Shown: positions 8,239 to 17,380, counted from the stretch's first letter. The stretch is DNA of 64,000 bases from Archangium_A sp049322495 (GCA_049322495.1 JBMORD010000145.1:46111-110110); one strand, 5' to 3'. The notes: generated by a model not told the origin, from the letters alone. Translations and numbers: made by a program.

Positions 8239-10676
8239 ACGCTCGACTCCTGCTCCTCGGCGCGGTGCTCGTCTTCGGAGGCGTGGCGGCCTGCACCGGG
8301 CTCCACCTCGACAACCCGAACGCCTGGCCGTGCGACTACGCGGCGGGTCCCGGGGCGCGCGACGCCGCGTGCCACGCGGGCGACGTGTGCGGCCTCGACA
8401 ACCTCTGCCACCCGTACCTCTACGAGGGCCCACGCTTCGAGGGGACGGCCACCGTGCCGTCGTACGGTCCGGGCAGCCATCAGGGCGAGCTGCTCCACCC
8501 GCTGGTGCTCGACGAGCCGCTGGTGGCGGTGGCGCGCCAGCTGCCGTTCAACAGCCGGGACGACTCCATCTGGGCGCGGACCGAGAGCGGCCGGTTCGTC
8601 GGTGTCTCGGCGCGGGGGCAGGTGCTCGATGTGCCGCTGCTCGACGCGGGCGTCGCGGCGCTCTCCTCGGTGCAGCCGCTGACGCTGGGCGGGCAGTCCA
8701 CGAGCGTGCTCCGCACCACTGACGGTGCGCTCTTCCTCGGCCGCGCCGCCTTGCCGTCCAACCGCATCCCCGTCGACGAGGGCGCGGAGGTCCGCTTCCT
8801 CGACTCGCCGCCGCAGGGGCTCGACCGTGAGAGCGCCTCGTCCTTCCCGGTGGTGTGGACCGACGCCGGCGTGATCGGCTTCGTCATCCCGGAAGGTGCG
8901 ATGCGACCACGCGTCGATCCCTTCGTCACCATCCCGGGCGTGCTCGACGTGGCAGGCATCACGCTGCCCGAGCGGCTGTGGGTGGCGGCGCTGACCGCGA
9001 CCCGGCTCCAGCTGAACGAAGTGGGGCAGCAGCCCGACGCGGGGCGGGAGCCGCTCGACGACGGCGTGCTCGAGCTGAGTCCGCTCCCGTCCGGCGTGCT
9101 CGGCGGCAGGCTGCGGACCGATCGACAGGGGCGCATCATCGCCGCGGTGCGGGCCACCGCCGACGCCTCGCGGCAGTATGTGCTCTCGACCTGGCAGGTG
9201 AGCCTCACCGCCGAAGGCCCGCAGCTCACCCAGCCCTGGCCCGACTGCGCGCCGTGTCGCGCGGGCGAGGAGCTCCGCTTTGCCTCGGCGTCGGTCGCCA
9301 GCGGCGCGCCGGTGGTCGAGGTCGCCTGCCGCGCGCCGGGCTTTGATCAGGTGCGCGCGCTGCGCGTGGTGGGGAGCGTCGCGCTGAGCCCCACCGATGC
9401 CTGCCGCACCGAGCGCTTCGAGCCGCCTTTCCCGCTCGAGCGGGTGAATGCCGTCGACGCTGGGGCGGTGGCGTGGGGCAACCAGGTCGGGCTGGTGCTG
9501 GGCGGAAGGCGCGGCGAGGTGTGGCAGGGCGAGACGCTGTCGGGCATGCAGCCGCTCTTCCTCGACCGCGTGCCGCGCGACGTGGCGCCGGTGCAGATCG
9601 TCGACAACGCGAAGCGGGTCATCGGAGGCACGCTGGCGGCCATCGCCGACGAGTTCCTCACGGTGCTCGAGACCCCGCTCCTCGCCGACGGAGGCACGCG
9701 GCTCAACGGCTTCCGGCGCGTCGACGAGCGGCAGCTCGGGGTGAGCGACGACGAGCACCTCCTCGCCTTCGTGCACGACACGCCGGGCTGGGGCGTCACC
9801 ACCAGCGGCGACGTGGTGAAGTCGCTCGTGGGCCTCACCTCGCTCGAAGGTCGCACCGGCCCGCGCCTCGTGGCGGCGAGCGGCGCGCCGATTCGAGGCA
9901 GCATCGGCGGGGAGGCGTTCAACGCCGCCGACGGGAGCCTGCAGGCCTTCTTCGTCGCCGCCGACGACGGGCTCTACTTCGTGCGCGACCCGCGCTCGTT
10001 CGTCGATCGCCCCTCGACGGAGCTCGTCGAGCTCACGCCCGAGCTGACCCCGGAGCCGTCGGTGCCCATTCGCAGCCTGGCGCTCGAGCGCACGCCGCTG
10101 GGGACCGACGGCGTCTCGAAGGCGCGCGGCTACCTCGTGACCTCGCGCAACGTGTACGCGTGGCAGCTCGGTGGCCAGCCGGCGCGGTGGTCGGCCACGC
10201 AGCTCCTGCTCGGCGGCGGCGAGCCGGTCGAGGTGTGGTTCGACTCGTCGCGCAGCGCGCTGGGCCGCGTCGGCTTCCGCGACGGTGAGGTCTACTCGCT
10301 CCCCGGCGGCTACCTGCTCGCCGAGGCGATCCCCGGAGGTGACGCCGGCACGCCGCCGCAGGTGCTCGACTTCGAGAACCTCGGGGGCTGGCCGGTGGCC
10401 TTCACCACCACCGGGCTCTTCGTCGCGGGCTGGGACCTCGTGGGCGAGCGACTGCAGAACCGCTTCGCCGACGGCGGGGTCAACCGCCCGATGTCGTGGC
10501 GGCGCATCACCTTGCCCGACGGCGGCGAGCCGTGGCTGGCGCGCCCGGCTGCGCGCCGGAGCGCGAAGCTCTTCGTGGCGGTCGACCCGTACACCGACGC
10601 CGGGCTCCAGCCGCACCGGCTGCTGCTCTTCCTCGACGATCAGGTGTTGCAGGTCGCGGAGCACTCGCGGAAGTAG
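8235..10676 (+). CDS. Large lipoprotein, probably beta-rich, function unknown
   Basis: An 813-residue protein beginning MNARLLLLGAVLVFGGVAAC, with lipobox VAAC and lipidation at Cys20. Just after it are paired Cys (WPCDY, DAACHAGDVCGLDNLCH) like the short Cys-rich module seen in other myxobacterial lipoproteins. The remainder is a long beta-rich region with many DAG/DGG turns, compatible with a beta-propeller, but no named family was recognised. It is coupled to the CsgG/TolB-like gene by ATGA overlap and ends seven bases before recF, so readthrough into recF is plausible. Confidence 0.75.
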   Translation: MNARLLLLGAVLVFGGVAACTGLHLDNPNAWPCDYAAGPGARDAACHAGDVCGLDNLCHPYLYEGPRFEGTATVPSYGPGSHQGELLHPLVLDEPLVAVARQLPFNSRDDSIWARTESGRFVGVSARGQVLDVPLLDAGVAALSSVQPLTLGGQSTSVLRTTDGALFLGRAALPSNRIPVDEGAEVRFLDSPPQGLDRESASSFPVVWTDAGVIGFVIPEGAMRPRVDPFVTIPGVLDVAGITLPERLWVAALTATRLQLNEVGQQPDAGREPLDDGVLELSPLPSGVLGGRLRTDRQGRIIAAVRATADASRQYVLSTWQVSLTAEGPQLTQPWPDCAPCRAGEELRFASASVASGAPVVEVACRAPGFDQVRALRVVGSVALSPTDACRTERFEPPFPLERVNAVDAGAVAWGNQVGLVLGGRRGEVWQGETLSGMQPLFLDRVPRDVAPVQIVDNAKRVIGGTLAAIADEFLTVLETPLLADGGTRLNGFRRVDERQLGVSDDEHLLAFVHDTPGWGVTTSGDVVKSLVGLTSLEGRTGPRLVAASGAPIRGSIGGEAFNAADGSLQAFFVAADDGLYFVRDPRSFVDRPSTELVELTPELTPEPSVPIRSLALERTPLGTDGVSKARGYLVTSRNVYAWQLGGQPARWSATQLLLGGGEPVEVWFDSSRSALGRVGFRDGEVYSLPGGYLLAEAIPGGDAGTPPQVLDFENLGGWPVAFTTTGLFVAGWDLVGERLQNRFADGGVNRPMSWRRITLPDGGEPWLARPAARRSAKLFVAVDPYTDAGLQPHRLLLFLDDQVLQVAEHSRK

Positions 10677-10683
10677 GCGGCCG

Positions 10684-11808
10684 ATGAAGCTGCTGTCGCT
10701 GTCGTACGAGCGGTTCCGCAACCTCGAGCCCACGGCGCTCGTGCCGTCGGCGCACGCCACCATCGCGGTGGGCGAGAACGGGCAGGGCAAGACCAACCTC
10801 CTCGAGGGGCTGTACCTGCTGGCGACGCTCAAGCCGCTGCGCGCCAACCGCCTCTCGGAGCTGATCCGCTTCGGCGAGGCGAGCGCGCGCGTCACGGGCC
10901 GCTTCCTGCTCTCGGGCGCGGAGCGGGAGATCTCGGTGGAGATCATCCCCGGCGGGCGCACGGCCTTCGTCGACGGCAAGCGCGCGCCGTCGCTCGAGGC
11001 CTACTTCGGCGGCGTGTCGGTGGTGGCCTTCACGCCGGACGACCTGGCGGTGGTGAAGGGCGGGCCCGACGGGCGGCGCGCCTTCCTCGATCGCAGCGTC
11101 TTCAACGTGCAGCCGGCCTACCTCGACGAGAGCCGCGAGTACGCGCGGGCGCTCAAGAGCCGCAACAAGCTGCTCAAGGACCGCGCACCGATGAGCCACC
11201 TCCAGGCGTGGGACGCGACCCTGGCGAAGCTCGGTGCGCGGCTGTGGGTGCGCCGCCGCGCGCTGATGCTCGCCCTCACCGAGCGGGCGCGCGCCGCGTT
11301 CCAGCGCATCGGCCGCTCGGCGCTCGAGGCCAACTGGAGCTACGAGCCGGCGCACCTCGGCGACGGCCTGCAGTTCGGCATGGCCTCCGAGAGCGAGCTC
11401 GCCCAGCGCATGCTCGACCGCCTCGACGCGCGCCTCAGCCGCGACGTCGAGCGCGGCTTCACCTCGGTCGGCCCGCACGCCGACGACGTCGACATCACGC
11501 TCGGCGAGAAGCCCGCCCGCGCCTTCGCCAGCCAGGGCCAGAGCCGCGCGCTGGTGCTGGCGTGGAAGGTGGCGGAGATCGAGAACCTCCAGGCGCAGAA
11601 CGGCTTCCTGCCGCTCCTGCTGCTCGACGACGTGTCGAGTGAGCTCGACCCTGAGCGCAACGCGTTCCTCATGGGCTACCTCGCCGACTCCGGCGCGCAG
11701 ACGCTGCTCACCACCACCGACGCCGCGCTCGTCAGGCGTGCCGCGGGGCCGGACACGAAGTGGTTCCGCGTGCGCAGCGGCTCGGTGACGCCGTACGAGC
11801 CGAGCTGA
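10684..11808 (+). CDS. recF: DNA replication and repair protein RecF
   Basis: A 374-residue SMC-like ABC ATPase of typical RecF length. Visible motifs are Walker A GENGQGKTN at residues 30-38, TSVGPHADD upstream of the signature region, the signature-like SQGQSRALVLAWK, and Walker B LLLLDDVSSELD around residues 310-321. RecF loads RecA at gapped DNA with RecO and RecR. In many bacteria recF lies between dnaN and gyrB. Here the gene before it encodes a lipoprotein and gyrB lies 3 kb away in convergent orientation, so the ancestral cluster looks broken up. Confidence 0.96.
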   Translation: MKLLSLSYERFRNLEPTALVPSAHATIAVGENGQGKTNLLEGLYLLATLKPLRANRLSELIRFGEASARVTGRFLLSGAEREISVEIIPGGRTAFVDGKRAPSLEAYFGGVSVVAFTPDDLAVVKGGPDGRRAFLDRSVFNVQPAYLDESREYARALKSRNKLLKDRAPMSHLQAWDATLAKLGARLWVRRRALMLALTERARAAFQRIGRSALEANWSYEPAHLGDGLQFGMASESELAQRMLDRLDARLSRDVERGFTSVGPHADDVDITLGEKPARAFASQGQSRALVLAWKVAEIENLQAQNGFLPLLLLDDVSSELDPERNAFLMGYLADSGAQTLLTTTDAALVRRAAGPDTKWFRVRSGSVTPYEPS

Positions 11809-11980
11809 CCTTCTCCCTCCGCCTGCGGGCTCAGAGGTGGAGTCCCTTCGCGGTGTCTCCGCCTCGGCACGACGCCCGCGCCAGCACCTCGAGCGTGTAC
11901 TCGGATTTCACCGCATCGTTGCGCCCGAGGCTCCGCTCGGGAGTAGAAGCGTGCGTGGAGGGGGGCAGAAGAGGAGCGTC

Positions 11981-13039
11981 GTGAAGCTTCGTCGGAGTGA
12001 GTCGCAGTCGCAGGTTGGGAGTGGAGCACCGAAGACGCCGACGTCGACGAAGCCCGTCGCGTCACCGGCGCCGCAGGCAGGCTGGGCGCCGAAGCCCTCG
12101 AGACCGGCGCCGTCGTCAGCGCCGCCGCTCGCTCCGTCGCGGGCCCTGCCGTTGACGCTCGAGGCGCTGCCGCGCTCGTCGGCCTGGGCCGCGCTGCCGC
12201 CGCTCCGTCAGGGGCAGATCGACGCGATGCTGCGGTCCGACTCGCGGCTCGGCATGCGTGCCCGCCTGGCCGCGGGCGAGCTCCTCAAGCAGCCCGACTT
12301 CGACGCGCTGCCGCCCGCCGAGCAGGCCTCGCGGCTGAGCGCGACGCTGAACGACGTGGTGCCCTTCCTCGCCATCGGTGAGGTCGGAGCGAGCCGCGCG
12401 CCGACCACGGTGACGCAGGGCGCGACCACCGAGCTGGCCGGCTACGAGTTCCCCGGCCGCACCACCACGGCCCTGCGCACCGAGGTCACCATCGGCGGCC
12501 ACACGCTCGCCGTGCTGCGCCCGAAGGACGGCGTCTACACGCCCGACACGCAGCACTCGCTCGAGGAGGTGCTCGACGCGCTGGCGCGCATGCCGCCCGA
12601 GAGCCTCGCCGAGGTGAAGGAGGTGCGCCTCAACCCGGTGCGCAACCCGACCGACGACTTCTGGGCGCGCACCTACGGGCAGGCGGACTTCCGCACGTAC
12701 ATGAACTGCGGCGCCGACGGCGTGGTGACGGTCTTCCCGCAGGGCTCGAAGGCGTCCGCGAGCAACATCGCGTCGACGATGGTGCACGAGACGGGGCACG
12801 CGTGGTCGCTGCGCGAGTGGGGCAACGACGACAGCGCGAAGTGGGGCGAGTGGAAGGCCGCCGCGCAGCGCGACGGGCTGACGCCCTCGAAGTACGGCCG
12901 CAACGCCGTCGAGGAAGACCTCGCCGAGTCGCAGGTGCTGTACCTCGAGTCGCGCGGCACGCCGCTCCACGAGACCTACCGCGCGATGTACCCTCAACGC
13001 TTCGCGATCCTCGATCGTCGCTTCGGAGGTGCGTCATGA
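11981..13039 (+). CDS. Putative zinc metallopeptidase (HETGH) with Pro-rich N-terminal tail
   Basis: A 352-residue protein. The GTG at 11981 is preceded by AGGAG at good spacing and excludes a low-quality leader. Residues 1-60 are Ser/Pro/Ala/Lys-rich and look disordered, with no signal peptide. The C-terminal half has MVHETGHAW, an HExxH zinc motif, followed by NAVEEDLAES, whose Glu residues are candidates for the third ligand (gluzincin style). No family was recognised. The absence of a signal peptide and the disordered head would fit an effector exported by a specialised secretion system, but this is inference. It overlaps the next small gene by four bases. Confidence 0.75.
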   Translation: MKLRRSESQSQVGSGAPKTPTSTKPVASPAPQAGWAPKPSRPAPSSAPPLAPSRALPLTLEALPRSSAWAALPPLRQGQIDAMLRSDSRLGMRARLAAGELLKQPDFDALPPAEQASRLSATLNDVVPFLAIGEVGASRAPTTVTQGATTELAGYEFPGRTTTALRTEVTIGGHTLAVLRPKDGVYTPDTQHSLEEVLDALARMPPESLAEVKEVRLNPVRNPTDDFWARTYGQADFRTYMNCGADGVVTVFPQGSKASASNIASTMVHETGHAWSLREWGNDDSAKWGEWKAAAQRDGLTPSKYGRNAVEEDLAESQVLYLESRGTPLHETYRAMYPQRFAILDRRFGGAS

Positions 13040-13263
13040 AGCCCCAGCACCCGGGCCGCATCGTGTTCGTCGAGAAGGGCGTGCCGGGCGAGAAGGTGCT
13101 CGCGGTGAGCGAGGTGCCCGAGGCGGTCGCCTTCGCGCAGGTCGGCGGCGCGCTCGTGCCGGTCGTTCGAGTCGAGGCCGAGGTGGTGGGCGACCAGCGC
13201 GTCATCACCAGCTACGGCGCCGACGGCCAGCGGCTCGGCGCGACCTGGCAGCGCCGCGGCTGA
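13036..13263 (+). CDS. Small protein coupled to the HETGH metallopeptidase gene
   Basis: A 75-residue protein whose ATG overlaps the metallopeptidase stop (ATGA); GGAGGT lies six bases upstream. It begins MKPQHPGRIVFVEKGVPGEKVL and looks like a compact beta-rich domain. No family was recognised. Strict coupling to a putative peptidase makes an inhibitor, immunity or chaperone role possible, but nothing in the sequence proves it. Confidence 0.65.
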   Translation: MKPQHPGRIVFVEKGVPGEKVLAVSEVPEAVAFAQVGGALVPVVRVEAEVVGDQRVITSYGADGQRLGATWQRRG

Positions 13264-13433
13264 CCGTCGTCGCGAAGGCGCGCGAACTCTTCCGTGCGTC
13301 TTCCTCGCGAGCGCATCGAGCCTCGCGACCTCGGCGCACCCTGTCATCTCGACGTCTCGCCCTCTCAGGCGAGGAGTCTCTCCGCCGCGCGCGGCGAGCG
13401 TTCGGCTCGTGCCACCGTCTCGAGCGCCGCAGC
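13264..13433. other. Convergent intergenic gap with hairpin-forming palindromes
   Basis: The gap separates two convergent genes. It holds a perfect CTCGCC-N6-GGCGAG inverted repeat (13356-13373) and a CGCCGCGCGCGGCG palindrome (13383-13396). Neither is followed by a clear T-run, so they may be weak bidirectional terminators or may be chance in GC-rich DNA. Confidence 0.35.
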
Positions 13434-14861
13434 TCAGCCGACCTGCTCGGTCTCGAAGGCGATGGGCGGCGGCGGCGTCTCGTGCGCGCGCAGGTGTCGG
13501 CGCAGCGCGACCGAGGGGACGTGGAAGTCGATCTCCAGGTGGTGCCGGCCCTCGAGCGTCAGCAGGCGCTGGAACGAGAAGGCCGACAGCCCCTCGGCGA
13601 GGCGGCGCCGGTGGAAGCGCGCGTCGAGCACGCTCGCGCGGTGAACGGCGGTGGTGACGTTCGGCGCGCGGAACACGCAGAACACGAGGCGCCCGTCCAT
13701 CGCCGCGTCGAGCGCGAGCTCGAGGCCCAGCGCGTCGTCGACGAGGTCGATGCCCACCACGTCGAGCGGCATGAGCTTCGTGGCGCGCACGAAGTCGTCG
13801 GGCTCGGCGTCGCTGCCGAGCATGAATTGTCGCGCGGCGCCGGGGCCAGGCGTGAGCGGGAGGCCCAGCGGCTCCTCGAGCGACGCGACGTGACGGCCCT
13901 CGGCGGCGAAGCGCTGCAGCAGCGCGGCGAGCAGCGTGGTGCGGCCGCTGCCGGGCTCGCCCGAGAGGAGCACCAGCCCGCGGGTGAGCTTGAGCAGCGG
14001 CCCCTGCACCAGCGGCGACAGCCCGAGCGCGTCGAGCGCCGGCGCGGCACGGGGCAGGGCGCGGAAGGTCGCCGCGCGGAAGGTGCGCTCGGTGGTGAGC
14101 GTCAGGCGGAAGCGCCCCAGCCGCTCGGAGGCGATGGAGTGCACCGTGGGCCCGCGCGTCTCGAGCGCCTCCGGCTCGAGCACCGGGCGCAGCAGCTCGG
14201 TGAGCTCGTCGGGTGTGAGCGGCTCGTCGCTGAGCGCGCGTGAGCCGAACGGGCCGTGCGCGGTGGGCGGCAGCCCGACGGTGAGCGTGAGGTCGTTGCC
14301 GCCGAGCTCACGGAGCTGGGCGAGCAGGGCGCCGACGTCGGGAGAGCCCGCCGCGCCGGGTCGCGCCGTGCCCGCTGCCCGCAGCGCCTCCCGCACCAGC
14401 ACCACGTGCTCCTCGGGCGCGCGCTCGGCGCGGAGCGCGGAGCTCTCGAGGAGGTTGACCAGCTCGGATTCCCACCCGTGCTGGACCGCCTCGCGCGCCG
14501 CTTTGAGCGACTCGCGCGAGAGCTGCCGCTGGATGATGCGCAGCGGGAGCGCACCGAACGCCCGCGCGCCGACGCCGCGGCGATCGAGCCAGCCGCCTTC
14601 CATCAGCTGCCAGGCGAGCGCATCGTCGGCGAGCGCGAGCGACGCGATGAGCAGGAAGCGCTGCTCCCACCCGTCGTCGCCGTCGAGCTCGAAGCTGCCG
14701 CCGAACTCGCCCGCCGAGACGATGGCGCGCGTGAGCGCGAGCGCCGCCTCGTCGTCGAGCACGCCGGTGTCGGCGGTGCGCTCGAGCGCGTCAGACGGCG
14801 CCGCGCGGAGGTGCTCGCGCAGCGCTTCAGGCTCGAGGTAGCGCGCGTGGAGCACTCCCAT
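13434..14861 (-). CDS. Divergent PilT/GspE-type secretion ATPase-like protein with degenerate Walker A
   Basis: A 475-residue protein. The C-terminal half follows the order of PilT/GspE ATPases: a P-loop GEPGSGRTTLLAAL, an Asp-box-like region with SLEEPLG, a Walker-B-like VVGIDLVDD, and a CVFRAPNVTTAVHR stretch matching the ATLHTNSAxxxxxR region. The invariant P-loop Lys is replaced by Arg (GSGRT) and the acidic boxes are weak, so ATP hydrolysis is doubtful. The N-terminal 200 residues are helical and unrecognised. The start lies six bases after the gyrB stop on the same strand, so it is probably co-transcribed with gyrB. It may be a regulatory pseudo-ATPase; the family assignment is moderately sure, the function unknown. 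Confidence 0.65.
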   Translation of the reverse strand: MGVLHARYLEPEALREHLRAAPSDALERTADTGVLDDEAALALTRAIVSAGEFGGSFELDGDDGWEQRFLLIASLALADDALAWQLMEGGWLDRRGVGARAFGALPLRIIQRQLSRESLKAAREAVQHGWESELVNLLESSALRAERAPEEHVVLVREALRAAGTARPGAAGSPDVGALLAQLRELGGNDLTLTVGLPPTAHGPFGSRALSDEPLTPDELTELLRPVLEPEALETRGPTVHSIASERLGRFRLTLTTERTFRAATFRALPRAAPALDALGLSPLVQGPLLKLTRGLVLLSGEPGSGRTTLLAALLQRFAAEGRHVASLEEPLGLPLTPGPGAARQFMLGSDAEPDDFVRATKLMPLDVVGIDLVDDALGLELALDAAMDGRLVFCVFRAPNVTTAVHRASVLDARFHRRRLAEGLSAFSFQRLLTLEGRHHLEIDFHVPSVALRRHLRAHETPPPPIAFETEQVG

Positions 14862-14867
14862 GGCCGC

Positions 14868-17333
14868 TCAGATGTCGAGGGTCGCGTTGAGCGCGTTCTT
14901 CTCGATGAAGTCGCGGCGCGGCTCGACCTCGTCGCCCATCAGCAGTGAGAACATGCGCTCGGCCTCGACCGCGTCCTTCACCGTCACCTGGAGCAGCGTG
15001 CGCACCTCGGGGTCCATCGTCGTGTCGCGCAGCTGCTCGGGGTTCATCTCGCCCAGACCCTTGTACCGCTGGATCGCCACGCCGTGCTGCGCGTCGTCGA
15101 GCGCGAACTTGAGGACCTCCTGGTACGTCTGCGCCACCACCGGCGCACCGTCGCCGATGTGCAGCTCGTAGGGCGCGGGGCCGAAGGCCTTGAACGACTC
15201 CTTGAGCGTGACGAGCTCGCGGAACTCGGGCGAGGTGAGGAACGGCACGTCGATCACCGTCTCGCGCGGCATGCCGTTCACTTCGGTGGGGAGGATGTAC
15301 TTCTTCGCCGAGTGCTCCGGGTCAGCGACGCGACGGGTGCCGTTCTTGGCGAACCACTCCACCAGCTCCGGGTGCCGCTTCTCGAGGTACTCGATCATCA
15401 GCTCGAACTGATCCGCCGCGGCGTCGTCGTTCTTGAGCGTCTCGACGTCGATGGTCGTCGCCTGGATCAGCGCGTCGATGACGCGGGCGTCCTTCCGGAG
15501 CGCCATCTTCTCGAGGCTCTTCTCGTAGCGGATGACCTTGCCGAGCAGGGGCATGAGCTCCTCGCCGCTCAGCTCGCTCTTGTCGGCGCGCACCAGCTTC
15601 GTGCGCTCGCCGGCGATCGAGAGCAGGAAGCGGTCCTTGCCCTCGTCGTCCTTCACGTACAGCTCCTTCTTGCCGCGCGTGATTTTGTAGAGCGGAGGCT
15701 GCGCGATGTAGACGTAGCCCTTCTCGATGATCTCCGGCATCTGACGGAAGAAGAACGTCAGCAGCAGCGTGCGGATGTGCGAGCCGTCGACGTCGGCGTC
15801 GGTCATCAGGATGATGCGGTGGTAGCGGATGTCGTCGGGCTTGTAGTCCTCGGTGCTCGCGCCCGCGCGCACGCCGGTGCCCAGCGCGGTGATCAGCGTC
15901 ACGATGGCGTCGCTCGAGAGCATCTTCTCGACGCGCGCCTTCTCGACGTTGAGGATCTTGCCGCGCAGCGGGAGGATCGCCTGGTTCTCGGCGTTGCGGC
16001 CCTGCTTCGCCGAGCCGCCTGCGGAGTCACCCTCGACGATGTACAGCTCGCAGACCGCCGGGTTCTTCTCGCGGCAGTCGGCGAGCTTGCCCGGCAGCGA
16101 GAGGCCGTCGAGCACGCCCTTGCGGCGCACCGTCTCCCGCGCCTTGCGGGCCGCGATGCGCGCGCGCGCCGCGTCGCCGATCTTCCCGATGATCTTCTTC
16201 GCGTTCTGCGGGTTCTCGTCGAGCCACGTCTGGAGCTTCTCGTTGACGATGCTCTCGACCAGGCCCTTCACCTCGGAGTTGCCGAGCTTCTGCTTGGTCT
16301 GCCCCTCGAACTGCGGCTGGGGGATCTTCACCGAGATGACGGTGGCCAGGCCCTCGCGCGCGTCGTCGCCGGTGGGCTGCTCCTTGAGGTCCTTCCACAG
16401 GCCGGTGCGCTCGGCGTAGCTGTTGATGCTCTTGGTGAGCGCCGCCTTGAAGCCCGAGAGGTGGGTGCCGCCCTCGGGCGTGTTGATGTTGTTGGCGAAG
16501 GTGAAGATCTTCTCGTCGTAGCCCTCGTTCCACTGCATCGCGATCTCGACCTGCACCTGGTCCTTCTCGCCCTTGAAGGAGATCGGCTTCTCGTGGAGCG
16601 GCGTCTTCGCCGAGTTGATGTACTCGACGAAGCTGGTGATGCCGCCGGCGAACTTGAAGTCGTGGCTCTTGCCGGTGCGCTCGTCGGTGATGGTGATGTG
16701 CAGCCCGGCGTTGAGGAACGCGAGCTCGCGCAGGCGCGACGAGAGCGTGTCGAAGTCGTAGTCCTTCACCTCGAAGATGGTCGGGTCGGGGTGGAAGCTC
16801 ACCTTGGTGCCGCGCTTGTCGGTGACGCCCACCTCGGCGACCTGCTGCTGCGGCACGCCGCGCGCGTACTTCTGCTGGTACACCTTGCCGTTGCGCTGCA
16901 CCTCGACGTGCAGCCAGTCGGACAGCGCGTTGACGCACGACACGCCGACGCCGTGCAGACCGCCCGAGACCTTGTACGCCGAGTTCTCGAACTTGCCGCC
17001 CGCGTGCAGCTTGGTCATCACCACGTCGAGCGTGTCCATGCCCGGGACCGTGGGGTGCGGCCCGACGGGGATGCCGCGGCCGTCGTCGACCACGCTGATC
17101 GAGTTGTCGACGTGGATGAAGACGTTGACCTGCGTCGCGAAGCCCGCCAGCGCCTCGTCGACCGAGTTGTCCACCACCTCGTAGACGAGGTGATGCAGCC
17201 CGCGGAAGAACGTGTCGCCGATGTACATGCCGGGGCGCTTGCGCACGGCCTCCAGGCCCTCGAGCACGGTGATGCTCGCAGCGTTGTACTCAGCCGGCTT
17301 CGGCGCTTCGTTCGGTGTTGCGTTGGTGTCCAT
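14868..17333 (-). CDS. gyrB: DNA gyrase subunit B
   Basis: An 821-residue type IIA topoisomerase ATPase/TOPRIM subunit; with GyrA it introduces negative supercoils using ATP. GHKL motifs are EVVDNSVDEA (catalytic Glu near residue 57), DDGRGIP and GGLHGVGVS. The TOPRIM domain has VEGDSAGGSAKQGRN (Glu near 434) and DADVDGSHIRTLLLTFFFR (Asp near 512-516). The C-terminus QRYKGLGEMNPEQL is characteristic. Length and the extra segment after the TOPRIM motifs match Gram-negative GyrB rather than the shorter ParE or Gram-positive form. The ATG at 17333 is preceded by GGGGA; a longer frame begins further upstream but would run through the leader hairpins. Confidence 0.97.
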   Translation of the reverse strand: MDTNATPNEAPKPAEYNAASITVLEGLEAVRKRPGMYIGDTFFRGLHHLVYEVVDNSVDEALAGFATQVNVFIHVDNSISVVDDGRGIPVGPHPTVPGMDTLDVVMTKLHAGGKFENSAYKVSGGLHGVGVSCVNALSDWLHVEVQRNGKVYQQKYARGVPQQQVAEVGVTDKRGTKVSFHPDPTIFEVKDYDFDTLSSRLRELAFLNAGLHITITDERTGKSHDFKFAGGITSFVEYINSAKTPLHEKPISFKGEKDQVQVEIAMQWNEGYDEKIFTFANNINTPEGGTHLSGFKAALTKSINSYAERTGLWKDLKEQPTGDDAREGLATVISVKIPQPQFEGQTKQKLGNSEVKGLVESIVNEKLQTWLDENPQNAKKIIGKIGDAARARIAARKARETVRRKGVLDGLSLPGKLADCREKNPAVCELYIVEGDSAGGSAKQGRNAENQAILPLRGKILNVEKARVEKMLSSDAIVTLITALGTGVRAGASTEDYKPDDIRYHRIILMTDADVDGSHIRTLLLTFFFRQMPEIIEKGYVYIAQPPLYKITRGKKELYVKDDEGKDRFLLSIAGERTKLVRADKSELSGEELMPLLGKVIRYEKSLEKMALRKDARVIDALIQATTIDVETLKNDDAAADQFELMIEYLEKRHPELVEWFAKNGTRRVADPEHSAKKYILPTEVNGMPRETVIDVPFLTSPEFRELVTLKESFKAFGPAPYELHIGDGAPVVAQTYQEVLKFALDDAQHGVAIQRYKGLGEMNPEQLRDTTMDPEVRTLLQVTVKDAVEAERMFSLLMGDEVEPRRDFIEKNALNATLDI

Positions 17334-17341
17334 CGAGTCCC

Positions 17342-17380
17342 CAGAAAGGCCATTTCTGCGCGCGTCGCAAAGGCGCAGAA
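17342..17380 (-). promoter_or_regulatory. Two mutually exclusive hairpins in the gyrB leader
   Basis: Read in the gyrB direction, a perfect 8-bp inverted repeat TTCTGCGC-N11-GCGCAGAA (17354-17380) overlaps a second perfect 6-bp repeat CAGAAA-N5-TTTCTG (17342-17358). Both use the same CAGAA bases, so only one can form at a time. The second ends right beside the GGGGA ribosome binding site. This has the layout of a translational or attenuation switch, but it could also be a DNA operator. Confidence 0.45.

Noticed and set aside
13356..13396. Hairpins taken as firm terminators between the 75-residue gene and the pseudo-ATPase gene
   Set aside because: No T-run follows in either direction and short GC palindromes are frequent by chance in this DNA, so only a low-confidence note was kept.
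14868..17333. ParE rather than GyrB
   Set aside because: Length, the extra segment after the TOPRIM motifs and the QRYKGLGEMNPEQL end fit GyrB of Gram-negative type; ParE is usually shorter.
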